Counted from the first letter of the stretch, positions 35,301-47,737 are shown. The stretch is 64,000 bases of DNA from Enoplosus armatus (GCF_043641665.1 NC_092193.1:3612001-3676000), one strand, 5' to 3'. Translations and numbers: made by a program. Notes: generated by a model from the letters alone, not told the origin.

Positions 35301-38195
35301 ACTGAGAGCTCTGTCTCTCTGTTTGTCTACTTCTCTTTCTCTATCTGTCCATCTATTTCCCTTGATTTCTTCGTCTGTCTATCTTATACACCTTACTACC
35401 TCCCTCACCTTCGTCCATAATGAGGATTTTGACGCCTTTAACGCTATACAACTGGGAATAGGGTGAACTTTGGTCTGACAGGGCTGATCAAGAACAATCT
35501 AGACCAAATCTGTCTTCAACCAAAGAGAAAGCTTTTTTTTGGGTTGATGAAAATGATGCAATTATTTCATAATGGTTGAAATGTAAGGGCTTTTATGAGT
35601 CATTGGAACTTGGTCTTGGAGGTTTTTCAGACTTAAGATAAGACTTGGGGGTGTGGAGAAGAAGCTAAGCCCAAGCAAAGTGATTGGGCTTAGCTGCTGG
35701 GCATGTTTGCAAATGAATGCATGTACATATCAATATAAATATACACCATTTGGCCATACAAACTCACATGCACGCTCCCGCGCACATGCACACACAAACG
35801 CTGATTCTGCGAGGACCATGTGTTTCAAGTCAGACTGTGAAATGTTCTGTTTCCGTGCCCAGTCAGGGTGTACCTTCTGCTCTGGGGTTTGTGATGACTT
35901 GCACAGGCATATCTCTGCCATGCTTGACTTGTGTGCTGAGCCTGCTAGAATACCAAGCAGATCAACAAACACATTCCCAGGATATACAGGTGCAGAGAGA
36001 AAACTATGCAAGGCGCTGAAAGTTTATATATGGACTATTTCTTATCATGAACCTGTTATGTCGAGTTCATTCAGAACCTGTAAACAACTAGTGTGGAAGC
36101 AGTTCTTTCCACCTTGCTCTGAGTTAGTGTTGCACTCGGCTTCATTCTCAAGAAATTGTCCATCAAAAGTTACAATCCTGTTCTGGTTCTTGTTGACGTT
36201 TATATATTTAAGATTATTCGTTTAGTCTTTTTGCACAACTTTGAAGAATCATCTGCAGTACTGAGGCTACTGTAAAAGCAGGATGAATACATAATGCATA
36301 CTTATCTTTCATACTTAAGGGTTTGGGGAAAAGGCTGAAATGAGGTCTCAGGGTATTTCCTCACAATGTAGCATTGCTCAGTTTGAGTGCTTCCCAAACC
36401 AAGTAGCCTATTTTTCTCTTGCAGTGTACATCATTTATCAAGCTGGGACTGCCTGCTTGGGTCATCTGGCTGTGCTGAGATACAGAACAAGCCGTCTACG
36501 ATGTTTTGCAATTCGTAGAACATTCCTTACTCATTCAAATTACACAAATATACAATAAATACAACTAACACTGCATCTGAAATGGTATCAACAGGGTACT
36601 CCATGGGACAAACTTGGAACTCCCTCGACAAATGTTTGTGTTTCTTTGTGTATTTCTACATCGGGAGCATTATGGATGAAAACTTCATCCTAACTTTAGT
36701 ACATTTTCTGGAAAAGCCATTCAAAAAATCACCAGACAGGAATCTTTCCAGGTCTTTTTTTTTTTTTTTTGGCTAATCCAACAAATCTAATCCCTGACAA
36801 ATCAAGCATCACATTGATGCAGATCCAATATTGCTATGTAACACTCCTGCTCATCGATTTGCAACATTGCCCACAATGGCCTAATACAGGCATATATTTT
36901 TAAGGTATAGATACCATGGTATAAACTGAGAAGGAACCAGAAACCCTGCCCACTGTTGGTAACTTGTATTGGTCAGTGGAGCGTCATCAGGTTGGAATAT
37001 TTTGGTCTTACCTAATGAAAGTCTACTGACCGAAACATCGTAATTAAATAAAGAGTACAAGTGACTTCTGGTTCTCTCTCAGTTTTAAAATAAAATGGAT
37101 AAGTGGATAATCCTGGTGTCAACATAAAACAGTCACAGCCAACCTGGATATTTTACCTGTAAAACAATTGGCTGGTGAGGTGTCAGATTTAACGGTGATA
37201 GTAACAAAGAATAAAGGAGGATGTCTTCAATGGATACCTCTGTAGACGACAGTGTGAAGTCAAAAAGTGACTTCTACAATGACGGCCTCTGTTTACAGCA
37301 TTTCTTCAGGATAGGTGAAAGATAAATGTGAGAGGGAGAGACTTCTGTTGTGGCTCCCATTATTTTGTTTCCTGCAGACATTTTTCTGTCAGCCATGCAG
37401 CGTCTTTTCAGAAAAGATCACAGTCAGACAAGACAGCATCGCATACTCGACTCTAATCCCTCCTCCATCCCTCATGCAACAGAAACGTGTCGCTGCAGAG
37501 CGTTCACAGGCATCCTTTTGTTCACACGGCAAATTAGCCCGTTTGCTTGCTCTTCCCTCACTGCTTCGCCTCCGACAATGGCCATTGTGTAAGGTATCGT
37601 TGTCAGATTTCTGCTGTCTGTGCGAGAGTAAAAGTGCTTATTTCAACAACAAGGCCAGTTTAACCAGCCCCACTCTCCTATTCCCCTGCCTCGCCGCGAA
37701 GTATTGATGTCTCTGAGGATAAGCACTGCTCTGCAGAGGGTGGGATAATGTACTTTATTTTTCCTAAATGATAGGTAATGTATGGGAAGAAAATGCAGAA
37801 TTAAAAGGACCATATGTTCTTTGGTTATGCTTAAATTATATATTTCAAGAGGTTGGCTTGTAGATTGACAGATTGACATTAAAGCTCAATTAAACTTCTT
37901 TCCCCCCAACATAACTCAAATGAACACCCGTGTTGCTTTGTGTTTATGGTCAAATGAAGTGAAATCAAACCTATTCCTATTACAACTTACAACTGAAATT
38001 GTGTTTATCTCTTCTAATCCTGTCTATCTTATCGATCTTGTATCAGAAGGCCTGAATCCAAAAAGCACAGTGTAAACAAAGTGAGTGTTAAGATGATTAG
38101 ATTCCAACAGAAATTGAATTGAAAAAATAACCTTTGATGATGAAAATGACAACAGAGAAGAGTATTTGTACCGCACTGGTTGTCCCTTTAGGCAA
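32322..38195. other. Intron 2 of pard3, segment d (no gene seen)
   Basis: No exon is supported. It contains a poly-G at about 34236-34245, pyrimidine-rich stretches at 35030-35130 and 35300-35420, and a poly-T near 36755-36770. The part at 35133-35300 is rich in TAAT-type motifs and is discussed as a possible regulatory element. The block at 36840-37080, with ggaaccagaa near its left side and cttctggttc at its right, looks like an old dispersed element. A 190-codon open frame at 35653-36225 shows no domain. Confidence 0.5.
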
Positions 38196-38249
38196 ATTGT
38201 GATTTGTGATATTGGGCTATATAAATATAATTGACTTGATTTGACTTGT
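38196..38249 (+). mobile_element. Probable LINE/SINE 3' tail remnant
   Basis: The sequence attgggctatataaatataa followed by degenerate ttgacttga repeats is typical of the 3' ends of L2/CR1-like retroposons and derived SINEs in fish, which end in short tandem repeats. Only the tail is recognisable, and the assignment is by pattern. Confidence 0.4.
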
Positions 38250-38837
38250 TGTTCTTAGGGAACTGGCATAACAATGCATATGTGTTTGGCAATTTAACAT
38301 TGTGTAATGCATAATTGGATTTGAAGCCTGGGAGGAAGATTAGCTCATAGAGCACTGAATGAAACATTGGCCAATACATGACAGCATAGTCCCAAATACC
38401 CGGTGGCTCTCACTCAGTGGAGTGTTGAAAGTTTCATGGAGTTGGAGAGAAGTGAACCCCAAACAGACTGTGGTAGAGGTCTGTCAGATTCTTGTTGACT
38501 TAAAAAATGCATTTATATACTTTAAAGACTCTTTAAACTCAGTTGAGCTGTAAAATGATGGTTTTGGGTGGATTATAGAGATGCATTGCGTTACACAAAG
38601 TATTATCTTTGTCCTCTTGGCTGCTAGTTTTTTTAATTACATGGAAACCGGGGTTAAACAAACTGGTTGTACAACTATCTTTTACATTAACATTTATAAT
38701 GCATCTGCAATACAGCCTAGACATATAGATTTAAAAGTCTTTTTTGAGTCGAACCAAATTGCTTCTTCACTTTCTTGCCAAGAGTTAGGTGAGAAGCTCA
38801 ATACCACGTTCATGTCTGTATAGTAAATATAAAGCAA

Positions 38838-38975
38838 CAGCCAGGAGATGGTAAGCTAAGCTTAGCTTGAAGACTAGAAACAGGGGGAAAGAGCTCGCCT
38901 TAAAAGGTAGCAACCTTTTCATCTAACTCTCTGCAAGAAAGCAAATATCTGTATTTCACAAAATGTCAAACTATA
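38838..38975 (+). mobile_element. Dispersed repeat, copy A
   Basis: It begins with cagccaggagatggtaagct, continues through a palindromic taagctaagcttagctt and then tctaactctctgcaagaaag (38922-38941). The same layout recurs at 48231-48342, where the last block matches at 18 of 20 positions. Wording of this kind is common in perciform genomes as a non-autonomous element. Ends and target-site duplications are not resolved. Confidence 0.55.
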
Positions 38976-39166
38976 CTATATATGATGAAGACAAGACAAG
39001 GAGAACAGTGGGCCGACAGAATGACCGTTTGAGACTTTCAACTGTGAGTTTGGTAACAAAAAAAAATGTTTTTCCAGAAGTCTTTTAAGCAAGCAGAATT
39101 TTTGGCTTTTTAAAGGTTTAAAACTGACACGCAAGGCCTGCTCTACACAATTGTATGTAACGTGTC

Positions 39167-39208
39167 AAATTTCCTCCTGGGGATCAATGAAGTATTTCTG
39201 ATTCTGAT
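39167..39208 (+). mobile_element. Probable LINE 3' tail remnant
   Basis: The sequence cctggggatcaatgaagtat followed by ttctgattctgat resembles the conserved 3' end of fish non-LTR elements, which terminate in a gggatcaataaagtat-type motif and a short repeat. Only the tail is recognised. Confidence 0.4.
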
Positions 39209-40040
39209 ATATTACATTACATTTAGTCTTTTTTTAAATGTAGTTTTTAGTATTTTATTTATTTTTTCATGTCTTGAAGAGCGAATCGATCCTGTGTGAA
39301 AGACGGCTGTTAGTTGATGTAGTCTTTCAGGCCAGCTGGACTGACTCTTTCCTTCTCTCCCTCTCTTCTCTTGGTCTGTTCGCCGTTCCCGTCTTCCCTT
39401 GAACCTGGTCTCCACTCTTGTCCGTGCAGGTAAGTTGTTCTCCATTCCTCAGACTCACAGGTCAATCTTCTGAAACTTTCCACCAGAGCCCAATGAACCC
39501 CCCTTTCAACTCTGCATTCTGCCAGTCCCTCCGGGATTCAGTGTGCCATAAACTCTTATTAGAATTGGAAAGTGAAATACCTGGATGGCTTAGATTTAGT
39601 AATTTTAATGCCTTGCTCTGTTGACTGATTTGCATGCAGGTCCAGGGTGCCTTATGCAGAAGAGTAACAGTGGAAGTAGATGCTTCGCCCCAAAGATATT
39701 TTCTCATTTATTGAACAGCACTCAATAGCCAAGCCATAACCGCACACCATATTAAAAAGTAATATATTTATGAAGCATGGTAGTAAAACAAAGAGAACAG
39801 GGAGAGCCATTCACATGAGTCAACTTTTCCCTTCTGGCTTTCACACCTTCCTCGACCTTATTAACACTCAGCAATCAGAAAAGTGGTTGGATTGGTAAAT
39901 GGATCTATAGATACATGAAGTGGATAGACAGTCTCACTCAGATCACTCACTACACTACAACATGTTGTCCTCCAGCACCCATCAACCACTCAGGTCTACG
40001 CAGATTGTATAAATTCATGCTGGTGATCAGAAGTCAGATC

Positions 40041-40090
40041 AGTTTAGTTATAGAGCACATTCAAAAACAGCAAATGTGCTTTACAGAGAG
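40041..40090 (+). mobile_element. Probable SINE/LINE fragment
   Basis: The pattern tatagagcacattcaaaaac and aatgtgctttacagag matches a phrase common in fish retroposon 3' regions. Boundaries are unclear and no coding remains. Confidence 0.3.
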
Positions 40091-43000
40091 GAGATTACCT
40101 GATTGACGATTACAATCAAATAATAACACAGATGTAATTAAGAGGATATAAGTGAATTCAAGATATGCAAATGCTTGGATTTTTTGTTTTAACATGATCA
40201 CAGTCAAAGTGTTTTTGAACTAACATCACATTACATGATTTGTAGTTGGAACAGCCAACATGCAGAGCTGTCCACAGTAGCAGGACGACACAACATAGTA
40301 AAATGAGGACAAAGAAGAGTCAAACGCTTTGCCAGGGTCAGAGGTTACATTCACCTTGCAAGCCATGTAAATAACTAACATGGACAGAAAGCAATGCAGG
40401 AGGGCGCGAACCTGAAAGCACCGCCAGAGTCCAACATTAACTTTATTACTCACACGGGGAACCTGTTAAAAAACACAGCTTTTAAAAACAGTTGGCTGTA
40501 GTTCACATGGGTTACATGCAGTTGTATACTTGGTTCTGGATGAATGCGTCTCGTGCATTTCTGCTTTCTTTCTGTTAACTGTTGTCAACTGTTAGCAGCT
40601 GTTTTCTAACACGACTTGGAAAACATCACAGCTGTGCAGGGACAAATCATGTAATTGCATATTACAACTACAGTGCGAACATAACCAAACTTTGCTTCTC
40701 TGTGTTTTTTCTCTCCTGGTACCAAATTGACGCTCTACATTCATGTCAGAGTTTTGGCAGGAAGACAGAGAAATTGATATGTAGACAAACAGACTCCACA
40801 ACTCTCCCCTCTAACACAGACTACAGCCGCCAACACTCCTCAGACTTCCCACCCCCAGTCGGAGTGGTGTCTGACTGGCCTAATCCCAGCCCAGGTCGGC
40901 ACAGGAGTCCCCAGGGTGCACGGGGATCTGCCGAAGCTCTCTCTCGTATTGATTTGTGTCATTCTGTCCCAGTGGCGACTTTGATGTGACAGTTTCATTT
41001 GAGCTCTGCTTATGGAGCCTTTAATTAGATTTCAGAGCCGGGGCTCCTCTCCTGGGGAGGAGGTGGTGAAAGGGAAAGAGATTTGATGATGGGTTTGGGG
41101 AGATGGATGTGTGAGAGAGAGAGAGAGAGAGAGTAGGGAACTTTGGATACTTTTGAGGTAAGAGCTAACTTCTGCATTGATGTGTACGTAGGTAGGGCTC
41201 ATGAATGGCGGAGAGTTATCCTCTGTGTGTTTGCGTGGTGTGGGTGTGAGAGATACTCAGACAGGGAAAACCTTAACGCCTGCTCTACCTTGGCCTGGAT
41301 TAAAGCCTAAACTTGCAGCTCTAATACCGCCGCATCTCAAATCCACCCGCTCGTACCTCTGACTTAGCAGAACCACTTTTAATCACAAGTGCAATATCTG
41401 TGGTAATGAGAAAGTCTCTCTCTGAAGTCACTGCAGCCTCGGATATTATCTATGCAAACTTGAGGTCTCCAATTATCAACAGTGGTCTTAAAACCAGCTA
41501 GTACAGCACAGGAAGTGTTAGAGGAGCATTTTAACAGAAAATGTTCCCAAATGAAATGAGTGGGGTAGTAGTGGAAAGGTGTCTGTGAATCGTTTTAATG
41601 TTTTTAAAAACTTGTGAAGAATTTCACTCTCAAATTGATCTACAGATCTTTAAATAGAGGGAAGGACATCAGACAGACAAAGGTTTGTTTATAGCAGTAC
41701 TGTTAACAGTTATGAATTATGATTACTTGACAAAGATGCTAAATGTTGTTTCTTTTTATCATTGAGATAAATGGAGCTGAGTTAGTCGATTAATTGATAA
41801 TTGATTTATTGTTTAAGTCACTTTTAAAGCAGTAAAAAAAAAAAAAATATGATTTCCACACATTCACATTTGCAGTTATGTAATCATGTTTCTAGGAAAC
41901 ACATACTTGATTGTCAATTAGTCGTGTGCTGGCATGATAACCATCAACAGCAACGACATTCAGGTCATCAAAAACAATAACAACAAACAAATCAAACAAA
42001 TCTAAAGCTTCTACCACTCCTACCACACAGCAACAAGAACTACGAGACCTCTCTTAACTTTTGTTGTTGTCCTGCACTCTTCAGATTGGACATCTCAGAA
42101 AAAGCTGCAGTGAGAACTCAGACTTGTACTTTTTCCCAACTTGAATAGCTCAGAGCTCTCCTTTTTAAAATGTGCAGTTCACTGGGTGGTGGAAACAGGA
42201 AGTACCAAGAGCACATGAGCATAAAATCCTTCAAACCCACTGGAACCAATTAGAATAATGCACCTTTTACTGCTAAAATCCAGTGGGATCACCACCTTGG
42301 AGACAGGTAGTTGCTGAAGTCCTTGGTTGACAGGAAGGAACCTTCGCAGACTAAATCCTCTGTGTTGTTGTAATGGGACTCTAATTGTCACAACAAAGAA
42401 TCTGAGGATAATTTAGATAAATTTGCAGTATAATTTTAAGAACTCCATATGACCTCCCTTGCTGTACTCACTCGCTAAACCTCATACATTTATCACAGTT
42501 TGTGTGTGTGTGTGTATGTGTGTGTCGGGGGGTCTCAAATGGGTGTTAATCCCAGCAGAGTTTATCCTCTCCTATTTCAGTCGTAATATTGCCTAATCCA
42601 AATAAGGAGCTGGCGTAATGAAACCATATGAGATGTAATTACTATCAAATGGAGTCAAGTTTTCTGAAAGCATCAGCACAACTATAATTTCTCATTAAGT
42701 GGCCGTCACTCCTGAGGTGCTCCCATGGCCCTCAATTACAGCAAGGCTTACGAGACCTCCGTCTGGCTGGAGAACGGCTTCGTATGTGGGTCAGTCTCGC
42801 ATCTCGAGGTTTCAAATCCTCGGCCAGACATGTGCTCATAAACTCGCAGATGCCTCTTAATGACACAGACGTGCAGTTTGAAAGTAACCCCGAATCCTCC
42901 GTTGCACAAAGAGTTGCTGCAGATTTTACAGGGCAGAGCAAGTATTAGTAGTTAAGTTCCCACTGGGGCTGCCCACACTGCTCAGTGATTATAGTTGCTC

Positions 43001-43935
43001 TACAAATATCCTTTAATGAAGTCTTCAGAGGAACAATCTTGGTGTGATTTAAAAAAAAAAGAAAAAGAAAATCCACCCTATAGTACTTAAAGGCTGTGGA
43101 AAAGCATCCAATGGCAGTGTTGCTGGTGTTGTATTTGTGTTACTCTGGACAAATGTAGAGAATGTGATGCCAAGCTGGCTTTGCTCTTTCGCTCCACCAA
43201 TATTTATTACCCATAGCTGAGTGCAATTCACACCTATTCTGTCAAAACACATTTAGGGTAAAGTAGCTAGAGTTGAGGCAGGTTGAAATAAAGTAGGTGA
43301 ATTACATCCCAGCATAACATCTGCCTGGTAGTGTTAAAGTATTTGTTTGTAGCAGAAGGTCCTGGATTCTAAACTTTGTTAGTAGAAATGTCCCACTGCC
43401 ATTCAGGTATGGATGAAGTTGTCTCTCTGCTGGTTCAATATATATAACAGAGACGTAACTCACACTCAAGGGTTGTGGTGAGGTGCTGATCACTTGACGT
43501 AGACTCGACAACACTGCTGCTGGACATAAGTAGCAGCACAGTGCACTGTGTCGGGATCTCTTTTTGAGCCTGAATTTGTAAATGCTGTAACATATATTCA
43601 GTTGTTGGAAGCACTTTGACTTAATCATGAAAAGTCATGGAAGAATTACGGACTTTCTGTGTTTTTGGAGTAGCAGCCTCGTCTTTTGATAGCTATAGTG
43701 ATAGACAGTATGTACTATATAATATGTGTATCTTCCTCAGTCTTTGCCCCTCTCTCTCATGAAACTTCAACCTCCTCCCTGCCCACCCCTTTTTTTCTCC
43801 CTCACTCAACCCAACTTCTTCAATTCAGCTGATTTATGGCTAAAAAAAGAGTTTCCTCTGGATTGACGGCTGTTTCATTGCGCAGAAGACACTGCCTCGA
43901 TGCTTGAGCCAGCTTGAGCCTTGCCAGCTGTGTTG

Positions 43936-43937
<2 letters not shown>
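40091..43937. other. Intron 2 of pard3, segment e (no gene seen)
   Basis: No exon is supported. It contains a (GA)n run at about 41116-41134, a poly-A at about 41834-41846, and two stretches (41330-41480 and 42575-42930) whose even composition and TAAT motifs suggest regulatory sequence. No intact mobile element is seen. Confidence 0.5.

Positions 43938-43975
<38 letters not shown>
43938..43975. repeat. (CA)19 microsatellite
   Basis: A perfect 38-bp alternating CA run in intron 2. Confidence 0.97.
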
Positions 43976-43979
<4 letters not shown>

Positions 43980-44191
43980 TTGAACTCATGCTACGTTAAC
44001 ACTTCCCCCAGCAGTACTTGTATAGGCCAAGGGAGTGACAGAATAATTCCCGGCAAAGGGGGAAGCTGTCCAGTTCACTGTGTTCTGAGCGTCTCAGCCA
44101 GAGTCTGTGATGAAACAGCTCGGTTTAAAGCACCTTTGGCTCCATCCTAAGAGCTAGCTCCCCTTCGCTGGGTCTTTCTCACGGACGATTG

Positions 44192-44425
44192 GTCTGGCCT
44201 CTTTCCTCCTTTCACCCACTTCCTCCTTTTTCTTAGGCTGACCCCATCATCTGCTTTCTCCTTATCCTTTTTATCTATTCTTTCCTTTTTTACCCTTTTC
44301 TGTCCTTCCTCTTTGGCCTGTTCCATCCATGTTTATCCTCTTTTTTTTCCCCTTCCTCACCTCTCGTCCCCTCTACTTTCTCTCCCTTCCATCATCCTCT
44401 CCTCCCTCCCTTTCACTACCCTTTG
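44192..44425 (+). repeat. Polypyrimidine-rich tract, about 230 bp
   Basis: Nearly all C and T on the plus strand, with few interruptions (for example gctgacc near 44237). It is low-complexity sequence able to form triplex DNA, and nothing coding is seen in it. Confidence 0.8.
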
Positions 44426-45228
44426 GATTGACATTTCCAGCTCTTTTTAGTACAGTCACACATCCATTAAATGTGCTCTCTGTTTCCTCTGTTGTATCAT
44501 AGAGGTTAGATGAACAACTTGTTTGTTGTTCTGAAACAGCAGAAAAACAAGACCTGTGACCTACAGCTCAGGGTCATACAGAGGACTTGGCGTTAATGTT
44601 GGCACAGCTTGTGCTCTGTTGATGTTGTCAGAAGCAGATCTGCTGTGTAATGATGATTTGTGAAACTGATAATGAGGGAATGATGGTAAGTCTCAAAGTT
44701 ACCTAATGGGAACTAGTTTTGTTACTCAGAAAGCCAAAAAAGGCTTTATAAAGAGCAATTTAACAAAAAACAAAACCAAAGAACAGCCAATGAACATTAG
44801 CACCGGACGGGCAGAAACTATTTTTTGGCAGCTGAAGAGGAAAAAAATGACTCTAAGATATAAATTGAGATAAAGTAATTGTGTTTTATAAAAGAAGCAA
44901 TGAAAACAAAACGTACTTCATATGATATATCAACCCTGATCTTATCTACTGTCCAGCCCACACTGCTGTACATAAAGAAACATCTAAACATCAATTTGCT
45001 TCTTATTAAAGAGCTTATTTGTTCCCAATTTAAAAAAAAAAGTTCATCATAAAGCTCAAATCTATCACATATACAACATAAGCCATGTTGTTTTGTTGAA
45101 ATGATTGTTGGGTTTTAACTAAGCCGACTTTTCTCAGCTTCAGGGGCGAGAGCCACAGATTCCTTCCAAAAGCTATTAAGCCCTTATGTTCATACACGGG
45201 TTGTCCTACTTAATTAAACATATACATC

Positions 45229-45232
<4 letters not shown>

Positions 45233-45263
<31 letters not shown>
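45233..45263. repeat. (CA)n microsatellite, 31 bp
   Basis: A perfect alternating CA run in intron 2. Confidence 0.97.
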
Positions 45264-45267
<4 letters not shown>

Positions 45268-46736
45268 GGTCACATGTACAGCAGCAGTGTCGCCTGCTAA
45301 GTGTTGATTAGTCCCGTGGAAAACAGGTAATTGAAGCTAAACTGCTAAATATAACCCTAAGTGCGATTAGCACTGATAGCATGTGATGTATGGTGCTCAT
45401 TAGTGTGCTAGCTAACCACCCCCCTTCACCCCCCCACGCCCACCCTGCTCACCTACACACACAGATGTGATTTGGTAGCCATCCATTTAAAGGAACACTC
45501 CTCTGCTTTACTTATCTCCCTGTCTTTGAAGGAAGGAGTGATGATCAATACAGGCTGTAGAGTCTGACTGCACTTTCTCCATCAGAGCACCTTTTGTTAG
45601 TCTGGTTTATTGTTAGGCCAGTCTTAGTTTTTCTCCTTGTTAAATTTGCCTAATGTGAGTTACGAAAATAAGGACTAATTTAAAAGCTTAGAAAAGGTAG
45701 CTGCCCTATCGCCAGGCTAACTCAAAGGTGAGACCTGCACACCTGTTGACCACTGCCAAGCAGTGACACCTGCTGACGGTTAACAGGAAGAGGAAAATGT
45801 GGCTCACTAACAATGTTGTGCAGAGAACAATGGGAAGGAAAACATTCATGTTTCTTCTCAAGTGAACAGACCACAGCAGCTTAAGGGGCTACATCTTTTT
45901 TACTTTCAGAAGGATCTTAGTTTACCCAGGATGAACAGCAAATGACTGTATCTCTACTAATCACCTTGAAATGTCTACATTTATGTCTACCTTTGTCAAA
46001 CAACCCACAGACTGACACCATCATGGTTGATATTTTAGCATGCTAACGTTGGAGTCAGAGCAGTGCTTGCCTGACAAATATACAATTCATTCGTTCACAT
46101 TCACCAGATACAGAACGCACCATAACAAAAAGAGTTAGAGTAAACCACTCTGTTCCTGCTGTTCATTCATTGGTTTTCATACATTGGTCATAGTAGCAGA
46201 CTATAGACTGTATATGTCTATGACCATTAAAGCTGCTTTCACTATAAAGCTCAGTTTATATTTCACCATATTATATAAAAATGTTTCACTGTGTTCTGCT
46301 ACTTTCAGCAGTGAGTGACAGATGAAATGTTGTCTCAGAGTTCACATAATGCATATATTAGGGTTATTGCCTATATGTAGAAACTGAGTACAATTAGCTG
46401 ATAATTAGCCTGATCAGCCTCCATCAGTACTTAATACACACATTATTAAGCAATTAATCAAACCAATAACTAACAGCAGTAAAAGTCAGACAACCATATC
46501 ATCTCTGGGGAAAATATTGCACCAAACTCCCATTGAGAAATATAACATATTAAAAACACATCACTCTAGAAATACAAGATAAAGTGCTTTATATTTTTTC
46601 GACAGTCTTCATCAATATAATCCATAAAGATGAACTGTATTTCCGTACAAACTTTACATTTTGAATTTTGCTACCAGCCTCTGTTGGTTAGATGTGCTAT
46701 TTTAGTGGGAAAAAGCCGTGGGAGTGAGAGGCAAAC
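45264..46736. other. Intron 2 of pard3, segment f (no gene seen)
   Basis: AT-rich sequence without a supportable exon or RNA gene. Two short poly-C runs lie near 45418-45437. Confidence 0.55.
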
Positions 46737-46773
46737 ACTTATTTTAGAGAGAAGATTTCTCTCTAAAATAAGT
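46737..46773. repeat. Perfect inverted repeat: 17-bp arms, 3-nt loop
   Basis: The arms at 46737-46753 and 46757-46773 are exact reverse complements (left arm acttattttagagagaa) around the loop gat. The structure could extrude as a hairpin, or be an internal snap-back or terminal structure of a foldback element. It directly precedes the CpG-dense block at 46785-47165. Confidence 0.9.
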
Positions 46774-46784
46774 TGGTGGATCAG

Positions 46785-47165
46785 ATACACGCCGCATTAA
46801 TATACACGCCGACAATGTTAAACAAGTTTGATTTTATCGGAACATCAAGACGAGAAAAAGACAAACTCAAGACAGCTTTAAGACCACCAGACAGAGTTTT
46901 AAGACCACCTTACATCAAACGATCGAGATGACGGGAGCGCTCCTCGACTCCAACATAAAAAAAACTCTCATGATTCTTTTTCCAACATTGGAAATTTGTC
47001 TGCGACAATGAAATCGTTTGAAAAGTTGTTTGGTGTAAGGCCGGGTTTAGTTGTCCTGGTATCCCCAGGTAGCACAGCCCTGCAGTCTGCTGCACAAAGC
47101 AGCGCTATCGGCTCTATCGTGGTTTATTCTGCTGGTAAAGCAGCCGACCAAGACCAACAATTTCA
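46785..47165. other. CpG-dense block of unknown nature
   Basis: CpG dinucleotides are markedly more frequent here than in the flanking AT-rich intron, for example in acacgccg (twice), acgatcgagatgacggg and gcgctatcggctctatcgtg. A 69-codon frame at 46996-47205 (plus strand) covers part of it, but I recognise no domain. It could be a recent insertion not yet depleted of CpG, an unrecognised first exon, or an unmethylated regulatory element. Confidence 0.4.
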
Positions 47166-47664
47166 GGCAGGAACAAAAGTAATTAATTGTGTTTCTGTAA
47201 TCTGATGCTTACACTAAATGCCACAAGTGCTAAGCTATTAGCATAGATGAATAGCATGGCTAACGTAGCAGCTATTTAGCTGAACTAATACGGGGACTTT
47301 ATTGCTTCAAGTGGCCCTTCCCAATGGCACCTGGGATACAGTGGCTTTATATAGGTTTGATTGGGATACACTTCATTACTTAAAATAATAAAGACTAAGT
47401 AGTTTTAGAAGACATTTCTTTACAAGAAAGTAATGCAAGGCTCATTTTAATATACAAGTTCATGCCATACAATAAGTGCGTACATAAATCCGTAAAAACA
47501 GAAATAACGAGATACAAAGAATTTTAAGACCACAAAAGAATGTTGGGTTTGTCAAAAAGTTTGCAAAGAACAACTAGTTTTTTAGTTTGGTTCAAGCTGA
47601 TTTGATGGATGTTTTGTCGAAAATACCTTCAGTAAGTTGAGTGCATTTATTTTTAGTGTAGGCA

Positions 47665-47737
47665 GCCTCCGTGGGAAATGAACCTGTACCCGTGACAGTG
47701 GACAGTACCTTGCTCTACCTATCAAGCCACAGGACAA
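47665..47737 (-). mobile_element. tRNA-like sequence, probable SINE head or tRNA pseudogene
   Basis: On the minus strand an A-box-like TGGCTTGATAGGTAGAGC (47712-47729) is followed 27 nt later by a B-box-like GGTTCATTTCC (47674-47684). The D-arm pairs (GCTT with GAGC). The anticodon position falls on GTC (47701-47703), but the anticodon stem does not pair and the acceptor stem is weak, so this is not a working tRNA. The promoter boxes with a decayed cloverleaf suit a tRNA-derived SINE. Confidence 0.4.

Noticed and set aside
35011..35466. 151-codon plus-strand open frame
   Set aside because: It is produced by pyrimidine-rich low-complexity sequence (Leu/Ser/Pro-rich translation), not by a gene.
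35653..36225. 190-codon plus-strand open frame in intron 2
   Set aside because: The longest frame in the window, but it has no recognisable domain, its middle is a translated CA-rich tract, and no splice sites, TATA box or nearby poly(A) signal support it. A frame of this length can arise by chance in 64 kb.
47665..47737. Functional tRNA-Asp(GTC)
   Set aside because: The anticodon triplet falls in place, but the anticodon stem has four non-pairs out of five and the acceptor stem is weak, so it is treated as a tRNA-derived remnant.
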